Positions 23,365 to 32,146 of a DNA stretch of 64,000 nucleotides are shown in pieces. Where the stretch lies: positions 3,375,501-3,439,500 of the forward strand of contig NC_079239.1 of the NCBI RefSeq assembly GCF_027921745.1. Reading direction: 5' to 3'. Both the position numbers and the translations under genes were made by a program. The DNA is from Schizosaccharomyces osmophilus. Its lineage: Eukaryota > Ascomycota > Schizosaccharomycetes > Schizosaccharomycetales > Schizosaccharomycetaceae. Under the pieces are notes generated by a model. The model saw nothing but the letters and a program-made list of their open reading frames with translations, did not search any database and was not told where the DNA came from. Each line of letters starts with the position of its first letter. Positions within the stretch are counted from its first letter, which is position 1.

Positions 23365-24612
23365 ATGGACAAGCGAAAAGAATCCGAAATTCCACAGAAT
23401 GGACATGTTGTACGTATTCAAGATGAAACTGGTCGGTTTCCTAACAAAATATATAGGTGAAACGACCTCGTGTGGAAGATGTAACTTTAGTCTCAGAAGA
23501 AGATACTGTATCCAGGACTTCTGACTTAGTGGCTCCTAATTTGCAAATGTTAGGACATACTTCAGAAGTTTTAACATCAAGATTTGATCCCTCTGGCTCA
23601 AAATTTGCGTCTGGAGGGATGGATCGTCAAATACGTATGTTCGATGTCTTTCGTCTCCCAAAACTGCTGACAACTAACATTGCTTTTCAAATATAGTTTT
23701 ATGGAATGTATTCGGAGAAGTCAGTAATTTTGGTATTTTGTCTGGTTCAAAAGGTGCCATAACGGATTTACAATGGAGCAGAGATGGTGAAGTTTTATAC
23801 AACGCTTGCTCCGACACTAACTTATACTCCTGGAATACGAACTCCGGACAGAAAATAAGAAAGTACAAAGGCCATGCTGGCGTGGTCAATGCTCTAGATG
23901 TATTACGGGTCGGTTCTGAACTATTAGCTTCAGTCAGTGACGACTCGACTTTGAAGGTATGGTTTTTATACACTTTCGGAATTCAACGTTTGTAAACTAA
24001 CAGAATAATTAAAGGTATGGGATACCCGTTCTAGAGACTGTATACAAAGCATAGAAGAAAAATTTCCACTTACGGCTGTCGCCATTTCCCAGCAAGGCAC
24101 TACTGTATACACAGGAGGAATCGAGGGTAACATCAAAGCTTGGGATTTAAGAACAAACGAAGTTCTCTACACTCTAAAAGAACATAATGATATTGTAACG
24201 AGCTTGTCTTTGTCTAAGGATGGTTCCACTTTATTATCCAATTCTATGGACAACACAGGTAAGCATTTAGCAAGCGAATTGCTGGTTAAAGACACTAACA
24301 TTTATTTATTTAGTACGAACATTTGATGTGAAACCATTTGCTCCTTCCAGTAGACAGATCAATGTTTACAATGGAGCCGTTCATGGATTAGAGCATAATC
24401 TTCTGAGAGCCGCATGGAGTGGTGATTCTCGTTTAGTTGCTACAGGTAGCTCAGATCGAAACACATATATCTGGTCATCCTCTTCGGGTGAAGTGAAATA
24501 CCAATTGCCTGGTCATGAAGGTTGTGTTAATCACGTCGATTTTCACCCTACCCAAAACATCATTCTGTCGTGTTCTTCTGACAAAACAATGTTTCTTGGA
24601 GAACTTAGTTAA
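23365..24612 (+). CDS. spf38: splicing factor Spf38, WD40 protein (U5-40K type), five exons
   Basis: The exons are 23365-23409, 23457-23634, 23697-23956, 24015-24258 and 24314-24612. All phases fit and give 341 residues. The introns are 47-62 bp and each has a CTAAC branch (for example CTAACAAAATATATAG). WD repeats are visible from LGHTSEVLTSRFDPSGSKFA onward, through YKGHAGVVNALDVLR, KEHNDIVTSLSLSKD and LPGHEGCVNHVDFHP. The N-terminus is basic. The family (human SNRNP40, S. pombe Spf38) is part of the U5 snRNP/Prp19-associated spliceosome. It is followed by usp109 on the same strand, as in S. pombe memory. Confidence 0.95.
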
Positions 24613-24741
24613 AGTAAATAAAAATGGCTTAAATGTATTTATTTTATCCTGTAATTATTGTACCTTGTCCTTACCATACTCATCAGCTTTGACACTGCAT
24701 CATACGCTATAGCAGGTAGGATTTGAGGTTTAGTAGCCATC

Positions 24742-25882
24742 ATGAGTAACTTTTTATGGTATTTATTAATTTCTTTATCAAAATTCCTAACAAATGCTTT
24801 TTAGGCTGAATAATCTTGAAGATTGGATGGATGAAGAGCAAGTAAAATTGCTCTTCAACAATACGCCCGTTTCCGTTACTTATTACCAAGATAGTGAATC
24901 TCGTGCTTTACTTAGAACATGTAAAGTTGAGTTTTCTTCTCCGGAAGCTGCCGCTGATGCGCTAACCACTTTATCCGGTCAAAAGACCATTTCTGGTAGC
25001 CCTATCTTATTAGACGTGCTGGCTGATTGGGAAAAGCCAACATATTATATGCTTTTTATCACAAATATTGATCCTGAAGTAGCTGAAAACGAAGTGAAGC
25101 AGTTATTTCAAACATATGGCTGTGTTTCTGCTCGAGTCTTACGATGCATGGATTCATCATCAACAAGTTTAGCATTTGTATGGCTTAATACTTTAGAAGA
25201 AGCAGAAAGGGCGCACGTGGAAATGCAAGGAGCGTTATGTATTAAACGCCCTATTCTTGTACACTCGATTCGATCTGACCAGAATACTTATCTTAATTCC
25301 CCTGGTTACTATGGCTCTCCACAACCTTTGAACCAATTCACGGACCAAAACAATACATCAATTTTTGTATCGGGCCTTTCTCCCCAAATAAACTCTGAAA
25401 GTCTTCGATCCTACTTTGAACATCTTGGTGAAGTATTACATACACAAGTATATAGTGGCTTTGCTAAAATTACTTTTGTACAACGACATAGTGCAGAACG
25501 CGCACTTAACGAGATGAATAATTTCCCAATCCTCGGTCAGCGAATTCAGCTTTCCTGGTCCCGGCCGCCCTCTATGAGTCTTCTTCCTGCTGTTCAAAGT
25601 ACATATTGGCCTGCATTACACGCACCTGTTTATCCTTCCTGGGGAAGTATACCTACGCATAACTTCTCTCCCTTTACATATGTTAATCGCTACGCAGCAA
25701 AGACTTTGAATCAAACCACTCATCTACCTTTACTTCCACCAGGTTTAAAAAATGGAACGGATTATCCTTATCTTCCAATCCCACCCACTATATTAAATGA
25801 AAAGTATCTCGCAGACAAGGAAGCAGTAGACACCCGACTAGAAGCCGAGTCATCTCCGTTAATTCCAGTGCATTATTCTTAA
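24742..25882 (+). CDS. usp109: U1 snRNP-associated protein Usp109, three RRMs (Nam8/TIA-1 family)
   Basis: There are two exons: a 17-base coding exon (24742-24758) and 24805-25882, joined across a 46-bp intron (donor GTATTT, branch CCTAAC). The joined start MSNFLWLNNLEDWMDEEQV restores the LW-x-x-x-LE-x-WMDE motif of RRM1 in Nam8/TIA proteins; the apparent start at 24794 is inside the intron acceptor. RRM2 (MLFITNIDPEVAENEVKQLF) and RRM3 (SIFVSGLSPQINSESLRSYF) follow, then a Pro-rich tail. The product is 364 residues. The role is 5' splice site recognition with U1 in the nucleus. Confidence 0.93.
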
Positions 25883-27001
25883 AAATACTGAGTAATGTAT
25901 GAAATATGCGACGACACAATGGTGTTCCAATGATTTTCAAGTTACGCACTGCAACATTTAATCATAAAAATTGGATGATTTCACTTTTCCGTTTTCAAGT
26001 CCAAGGTATGAATTTTAATAAGCGCGGTCTCATCCTTAAGATGCTTTATTATTTTATAGGTGAAATCACTCATTTCTTAATGTTCTTTGGGATAGGATGT
26101 TCGGGTTATTTTTGCACATAAACCACGACATTGTGTATGTGTTTTTTTTTTTTTTTTTTTTGTTTTTTTTATAGTTAGTATAGAGGATAATTAGATCAAG
26201 TTGTTGTTTATTTGTCAAAATACTTTACTTTATTCTAATTAAACTACTCACTTATTTGAGCACGGAGCTGTGGACTTTGTTATATCACCGTTCTTTTGTT
26301 GCCGACATTTTTACAATGAGATTCAGCTACTGACATTATTTTGTTATTATCTCTTACTAGGTACGAGACTGCACACCCTCAAAACATAGCCGGGGATTTG
26401 TTGAAAAGTTTCGTATGCATCCATACGTAAAATATATGGTTACAGTAACTCTATCCGATGAAAACATTAAACGATAAAGTTGCTAAAGCAAACTTCCCAA
26501 ACAAGCAAGACTTCTCAAAGGTGGTACTTGCCCATTAAGGCGTCACGTTATTGTGAACGGCAATTGAAAAGACCAAATCCAAGTTAGTCATCTAACTGAA
26601 TGAGTAGCTTTGTGTAATGAATTTTTAGATTCAAGTAATTAACCATATGTGATTTCGTTCATAAATTTGCATGTAGTAGAAGGTGATAGTTCCTGCCATC
26701 CACACTATTGAGTTGTCATGCCTGTAACAGATAAGCTTTCAAAGATGAAAGAGAAAGGTAATAGATTGATTCAATAAATCGTCTTTTTTACACTTCTGTT
26801 GTACAACGACACCATTGTAACAAGCCATCAACAAAAATGTCACTCAGTACTCGGTTCTCCTACGAACAATGACTTCCTATTATTGTTTAAATAAATTCTG
26901 AAGTGCTCTGCTTCTCATTTTTTGATGTATATAATATGCTTTCGGTAATTGTTGATTCCTCGTGAGTATGTGGGTATCACTCATAATATTCATTCACTAG
27001 T
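25883..27001. other. intergenic region at the end of the conserved block
   Basis: This holds the usp109 3' flank and the 3' flank of the convergent regulator gene. It contains a T run (26142-26161) and a short palindrome CGTATGCATCCATACG near 26415. A 71-codon ATG frame at 25906 contains a GTATGA...TTTATAG intron-like stretch and is probably usp109 3' UTR. The remembered S. pombe gene order ends here. Confidence 0.5.
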
Positions 27002-28993
27002 TCAAGTTGGCCCTTTAGAGCCTGAAAAATGCTTTAGCCATAGACTTATGTGATTATCGATGTCAAAATCTTCGAAAGCCATTGTGTCAATTTCCGGATG
27101 AGTTTTGAAATCCTTATCTCCACTTATCCAACTTTGAAGTCTTTCTAAAATCGTTATAGCTTCAATAATACCTTTGCAATTCTTTTTTTCGACTGATTTA
27201 AGAGTTCTCCAAGCACAATTAATGTCAGCTACTACTGCCGACTGTGAAAAAATAAATAATCCCTTTTCACTGCAAGTGAGATACGCCCATACAAGCGTAA
27301 ATACTGCAATTATGTTACCTTTTATAATAGGCTTCAATTGTGGAATACCACGCTGACGAATAATGCCAGCATTCTTAATCCAAGAAGACGCAGAACTCAA
27401 GCAAATAATGCATGCCGAGATATCTGTATGGTTTAGTTCTATGGTAGAACGATATACAAGCATAAGATTTTCCAAATATTCCAATTCTAAATATGCTCTC
27501 GTGCTTCCAAGGGAAGCGTCAGCGTACTGCTTTAGCTCACACTTCCATTCGTCTAATTTTGTATGTAAACGTTGCTGAATACCTTTTTCAATAGTAATAT
27601 GTGCCTGGTACAATTCATTAAGAACATTAGAAGTAAATCGTCTTAAGTTAATAATATGCACGCTTAACTCAAGGTTCCAGCCGGTTGCATTTAAGTCTGC
27701 AATAGATGCGCTTTCTCCAATATCGGTAACAGACGAAAACATCTTCACATCTATGCTGGAATCACTGATACTAACAGGCCTTCCCATACTAGATGCTAAT
27801 ATTCGGTCCAAAGAGTAAAAGGACCAAAAACATCGCCTCATCAGTTCTGTAAGACTATTAGGGATTTCAGATGATGTATATGTAGCTTCACGATGAAGAC
27901 CGAGAGCAATAGCAATAGCTCCAATTTTTCGAATGATGCCATAGGAGTCCAGTCCTGGGACTGACTCAAGCAAGGAAAATATTCCCAAGTAAAGTAGCTC
28001 ACGCAAATGATCAAAGCTGTAGGGGCACCTCGATTTTGAAAGAAAATGAATGGACTTCCAAAAATAGTCCGAGCAATCCTTACCTATAAGAGAAGATCCG
28101 ATCGCTAAACACATATTTGCTTCGTATAATTGGTATGCAGAACTCGAAGATCCATTCTCATAAACGCCGACAAATAATTCTGAAAAGCTTTTCAAATTAA
28201 TAAATGGAAATGATACAAAGTGGTGAATCACTGCCGTTAACAAGGCATGTATAGAATCACGATTAGGAAGCAAGTATAAAGATTCGCTAAAAGGTATTTC
28301 TCTTAAACTAATATTAAAAGGGATTTCCTTTTGAAATGAGGGAAAATTTACCGTAAAGCCATTACGTTCGGCTTCACCCGAGAGACAATTAGCAATCATC
28401 TTTCCTGAACTCGGCCCAATATAATGATCCTTCTCAAAGCAGTTCTCATGAGAACCTGCACTCTGTGAATCGAAAGAAGTTGGTACAGGAAAATCCAATA
28501 TCAATGCATGCATGTAGTTTGTAAGATTTTTTTCTTGTAAATACATCGACATTATTTCAGACTCGTCGCACTCAGAGTTCGTAGGCGATGAAGGAAGAGT
28601 GGGAATAGTAACTGTGGCACCTGTAGGTATAGCCGAAGCGTTAATTCCAGTATCTGATAAAATGGTTTCCAGCCATTGAACTCTGCAGACCAAGCTATAG
28701 GTTTCTTGTTCGGTCATTAAGAACCCATCAGGCATTATGCAGTCACTACCAGCTTTCATACAGCTACTGCAACTTGGTCGTCTAGCATCACATTTCGTTC
28801 TTCTTACATGGCACCTGGTGCACGCTCTTAGTGCTCTCCTGCTCGCAGGTCTTTGACGTTGAGTCGACTTGAATTGTATAGAAAGATCAGAGTTTGGACT
28901 GAAGCTTACGCGATTTGACGCGGTATTTTCGAATGCTCCAAGGGTTGAAGATGTTGAAGGCAATTGTCCTTCATTGCTGTGAGTTTCTTGCAT
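27002..28993 (-). CDS. Zn2Cys6 transcription factor with fungal-type middle homology region
   Basis: A single exon of 663 residues from the ATG at 28993. The zinc cluster CTRCHVRRTKCDARRPSCSS (six Cys at about 58-85) is preceded by basic residues. A short linker and the fungal transcription factor regulatory domain follow: IGAIAIALGLHREATYTSSE and MRRCFWSFYSLDRILASSMG are typical. It is a nuclear DNA-binding regulator. The target is unknown; it stands between the conserved block and the nutrient genes, so a local metabolic role is possible but only inferred. Confidence 0.88.
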   Translation of the reverse strand: MQETHSNEGQLPSTSSTLGAFENTASNRVSFSPNSDLSIQFKSTQRQRPASRRALRACTRCHVRRTKCDARRPSCSSCMKAGSDCIMPDGFLMTEQETYSLVCRVQWLETILSDTGINASAIPTGATVTIPTLPSSPTNSECDESEIMSMYLQEKNLTNYMHALILDFPVPTSFDSQSAGSHENCFEKDHYIGPSSGKMIANCLSGEAERNGFTVNFPSFQKEIPFNISLREIPFSESLYLLPNRDSIHALLTAVIHHFVSFPFINLKSFSELFVGVYENGSSSSAYQLYEANMCLAIGSSLIGKDCSDYFWKSIHFLSKSRCPYSFDHLRELLYLGIFSLLESVPGLDSYGIIRKIGAIAIALGLHREATYTSSEIPNSLTELMRRCFWSFYSLDRILASSMGRPVSISDSSIDVKMFSSVTDIGESASIADLNATGWNLELSVHIINLRRFTSNVLNELYQAHITIEKGIQQRLHTKLDEWKCELKQYADASLGSTRAYLELEYLENLMLVYRSTIELNHTDISACIICLSSASSWIKNAGIIRQRGIPQLKPIIKGNIIAVFTLVWAYLTCSEKGLFIFSQSAVVADINCAWRTLKSVEKKNCKGIIEAITILERLQSWISGDKDFKTHPEIDTMAFEDFDIDNHISLWLKHFSGSKGPT

Positions 28994-30437
28994 GAGCAAT
29001 GTAGGCGTTCAATAACCACAATTTCAAAGGAAGGCTTAACAGTTCATATAGAGTGAATCAAAAGAAAGCTAGTTTACAGATGTCAAAGTTCGAGTAAGAA
29101 TATCGAACTCAATCTGCAACAAGCTATATAAGTTGGGATGTAAGTTCTCGAAAGAGAATCAGGCCGTAAATCGAATAGTTTATTCTATTCTTTGCCATTG
29201 CTATAGCAAAAGAAATAAAATACTGCGTTTCAATTGAGATATCCAAAAAAGGAAGCACAGTCGCTATGTCCGAAAAAAGAGTGACAGTCCTTTCATCTCT
29301 TTTCATTTATGTATTCAACTTATAATTCACATATTTTCTTACAATCTAAAACGTCTGTCTTTGATCAAATCCCAAAAGTAGAGAACATTCGTTGACATAA
29401 AAAAGGAGGACATCATGCTCAAGGAACATGCTAAGCTCATACTGAAATTGGGGATTGATGCTAGGACGCGCTTTTGAACCTCGTTCTATACGGTACTTAT
29501 AGATTTATTTATGTACGGTAGTGAAAAATACGCCGGCAAAAGAACACTTCCTATTCACCCAACTGGCAGAGTAGGAGTATGAGAAATTAATTTATTCGTT
29601 TCTAAGAACGAAAAGGGGAATATAGCTAAAAGAAGCAAAACAAGGATTAGAACGTAGAGAGGAAATCTTTATGACTCAAAACATGCTTAAGGAATCAACT
29701 TAGAGTTGGAATAATTTCTACTGATGGATCTATATTGTGAATAAATTGTAGTGGAATTCGTGGATTTTAGTATAAGTGACATAAGTGACCAAGACTCAGT
29801 GAATTTTCATACTTATTCAAAATTTATCTGTCTATGAAATAATAAAGCAATTTCTGAATAGAGCCAATTTATGTAGAAAACAAAAATATTATTGACGAAA
29901 ATATAGCAGAAGGACTACAGTATATTGACTTAACCATCATCGGCTCAGCCGATTGTATGGGATGCAATAGTGTGAACTAACAATTTATCAAAATTGTAAT
30001 GAAAAAAGAGCTAAGTTGGGTAGCTGCATTATACAATTAGTTTATGAAAATTATCTTGTTGGCCTTTAGTTATTCGATGAAATACCATTAAAATCATCAA
30101 AATAGTTTATAACTAGGAATGACACAGAAGTTATATGGATAACCCGATGGATATTTTGAGAGGACCAAGCCCATCGGTAGAATCGTTTGGGCGGATGATT
30201 ATTCTTGCTACTTTGTCTGCAAGTACTCAAGGACTCAATCGTCTATAGTGGTTGATGATCGGAATATCCGAATGCAAACAAAACCAGCTTTATCACTGGC
30301 TTCGGCCTTTCAAGAGTTTTCTTTGGGGTCGCCATGTAAGACCAATATTTAGTAATTTCTACTCGCTTTTAAAAGTCAAGATTGACAAAATATCCAACGC
30401 ACACTTGAAATCCGGAAATCCCGAAAATGCAAAAAAT
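28994..30437. other. intergenic upstream of the Zn2Cys6 gene
   Basis: About 1.4 kb of AT-rich DNA. It contains one perfect hairpin (29939-29953) and short chance frames. No LTR or transposon end was recognised despite the tRNA neighbours. Confidence 0.5.
29939..29953. repeat. hairpin ATCGGCT/AGCCGAT
   Basis: A perfect 7-bp inverted repeat around a single base, in AT-rich DNA. Two related CGGC/GCCG hairpins lie at 30989-31001 and 31150-31172. Confidence 0.5.
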
Positions 30438-30509
30438 GGGCTGTTCTGGGAATCGAACCCAGGACCACCATCACCCTAAGATGGTATCATACCACTAGAC
30501 CAAACGGCC
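30438..30509 (-). tRNA. tRNA-Pro (AGG)
   Basis: A 72-nt cloverleaf without an intron. The anticodon stem ACCATC/GATGGT encloses loop TTAGGGT, giving anticodon AGG. The T arm CTGGG-TTCGATT-CCCAG is perfect. The A box (TGGTCTAGTGG) and B box (GGTTCGATTCC) are intact, and a T6 terminator follows. The acceptor stem GGCCGTT/AACAGCC has one C4-A69 mismatch. Confidence 0.95.
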
Positions 30510-30659
30510 ACTTTTACGAAGAGTATGCCGTAATTCTTTATTGTGTAATTTTTTTTTGCAATCACTTATCTATGTCATTAACATAATTAAAGAAGTTATC
30601 CAAATTGTGAATTTCAAGACTGGAATTAAATATGATAAAGGTAATTTGGTGTCATACAA

Positions 30660-30732
30660 GGTCGGATAGCACAGTTGGTAGTGCGCATGACTGTTAATCA
30701 TGAGGTCGTGGGTTCGAGTCCCACTCTGACCG
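30660..30732 (+). tRNA. tRNA-Asn (GTT)
   Basis: A 73-nt cloverleaf. The acceptor GGTCGGA/TCTGACC pairs fully with one G-T wobble. The anticodon loop CTGTTAA gives GTT. The T arm GTGGG-TTCGAGT-CCCAC is perfect. A TTTCTTTTT terminator follows. It is divergent from the tRNA-Pro 150 bp away. Confidence 0.97.
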
Positions 30733-30988
30733 TTTCTTTTTCTTCCTTACCTTAACCTTATTAAGGCGCTTATTTCAATAAAATCATAAATATTTTCCGG
30801 TCTACTTAGCTTATTGTATATATAATGAAACAATTTCCAATGAGAAGATAAATAGTATACTAGTAATACGGACGAAAAGTAATGGACAACGTACTTGAAA
30901 CAAAAGGATTGTATCTATTAACTCTTGCCAACTGCGATTTAATTCACTTACAATGAAACGCAACCACGAAAAAATGTGTTATGAGTTT

Positions 30989-31001
30989 TCGGCTGCGCCG
31001 A
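30989..31001. repeat. hairpin TCGGC/GCCGA
   Basis: A 5-bp inverted repeat with loop TGC. Its core is similar to the hairpin at 29939-29953. Confidence 0.4.
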
Positions 31002-31149
31002 TCCATGTTTTATTTACTGCTCAACCGAGGGGAATTAGAAAATAAAACACTATGAAAATAGAATCCTGTGCTTAATTAAATGATAAAAAAAATCATAAAA
31101 CCTAATAAAATTACTTGTATACCGGTTGAAAAAACAAAGCTTTTCCAAG

Positions 31150-31172
31150 CATCGTCGGAGAAGCCGACGATG
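31150..31172. repeat. hairpin CATCGTCGG/CCGACGATG
   Basis: A perfect 9-bp stem with a 5-base loop AGAAG. It is the strongest of the three hairpins around the tRNA genes. Confidence 0.6.
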
Positions 31173-31271
31173 AATAGTGAATTCTGCTAAACCAAATTAC
31201 CAAACATGAACGCATTTTACTATGCCTAAGGAGCTCATCTTGGATAAGCTGACTCCAAATCGGCAGTAGGG

Positions 31272-31934
31272 ATGTTTTATAACAAATTGGCGGAAACATG
31301 GGATCATATACGAAGAAAATGGATTCGCAAACAAAAGCTAAAAGGAACTTGAGTTCAATCATGTAACGCGAACAATTGTTATCACTGATTCTTTCCATTC
31401 CAAGCTGCGTATTCCTGGCATTTCTTTAGAACTTGCGAGCTTCCTTTCCATCTGTGGATTCTTACCAACGGAAATTATTACCTTTTGGCGCTTTGTTTTT
31501 GAATATTACCTCGGCAAAGATAACTGTTCTTCTTCTTGAGAAGTCGGTTCTTTGGGATGCAATAAACCTTTCCTTAAAAAACAACTTCTTTGAGATCATG
31601 GAGAATACCAACACCATGCAATGGACACTTTGGTTCTTTTAAGGCATGGAATAAGATCTATTTTGGTGTATTCTTGGCGCTATTTCTATGCAAGTTATGG
31701 TTCAATAATTTATTGCATCGCTACTTCATTCCTTTTTCTGTTTACACCTCCTTGCTGATAGTCTGATCGGTTTTATCGCCTTTTTTGGAGTATCTGGAGG
31801 ATTCTTTAGAGGGAATCCAAAGTCTCTTAGCACATAAGCTCGAGTTATCTTCCCAATTGAGGATGTTTGATAGTACTATCAAGAAACGTGTAAAGGAACT
31901 ATGGGAGCTTGAGCGACAACGGAGAGATATATAA
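31272..31934 (+). pseudogene. remains of a membrane/coiled-coil protein gene
   Basis: Several stretches read like protein but do not share one frame. Near the left end is an ATG-led basic segment (MFYNKLAETWDHIRRKWIRK). In the middle is a segment with ITDSFHSKLRIPG and FLPTEIITFWRFVFEYYLG. Then comes a hydrophobic stretch (KIYFGVFLALFLCKLWF). At the right end is a clean 55-codon charged helical tail (LEYLEDSLEGIQSLLAHKLE and VKELWELERQRRDI) ending in a stop at 31932. No splice pattern I tried joins them, so it is interrupted in several places and probably dead. I recognise no family. An unresolved multi-exon gene or sequence errors remain possible. Confidence 0.45.
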
Positions 31935-31935
31935 A
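31928..31935 (+). promoter_or_regulatory. TATA box of the amino-acid permease gene
   Basis: TATATAAA lies 212 bp before the permease ATG and overlaps the stop codon of the decayed gene just upstream. Confidence 0.55.
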
Positions 31936-32146
31936 GTCTTCTGGTAGCCGCAAAGTTGAAAGCATACCATTGTGTTGAATTTGTTTTATGACACCCTTTC
32001 CTTCCAGGACCTTTTCTATTTCCATCTTTTTTGATCAGGGCCTAGCATAATAGGTTGTAAAACGTTTTCTTTCTTGGATTTTTTCTCTTGCTACAGTTTG
32101 GCTCTTTATTAAAATTCAAATTTTCTTGGGTGAAGCACTTTTTACA

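Larger units (their letters stand above)
30733..31271. other. intergenic with two GC hairpins
   Basis: AT-rich DNA after the tRNA-Asn, with hairpins at 30989-31001 and 31150-31172. A 95-codon minus-strand frame (31111-31398) overlaps the decayed gene and looks like a shadow. Confidence 0.45.

Noticed and set aside
25906-26121. 71-codon ATG frame after usp109
   Set aside because: It probably lies in the usp109 3' UTR; the intron-like stretch inside it gives no recognisable protein either way.
28994-31271. Solo LTR or transposon next to the tRNA genes
   Set aside because: tRNA neighbours are common insertion targets, but I found no TG...CA bounded repeat, target duplication or element coding sequence; only hairpins.
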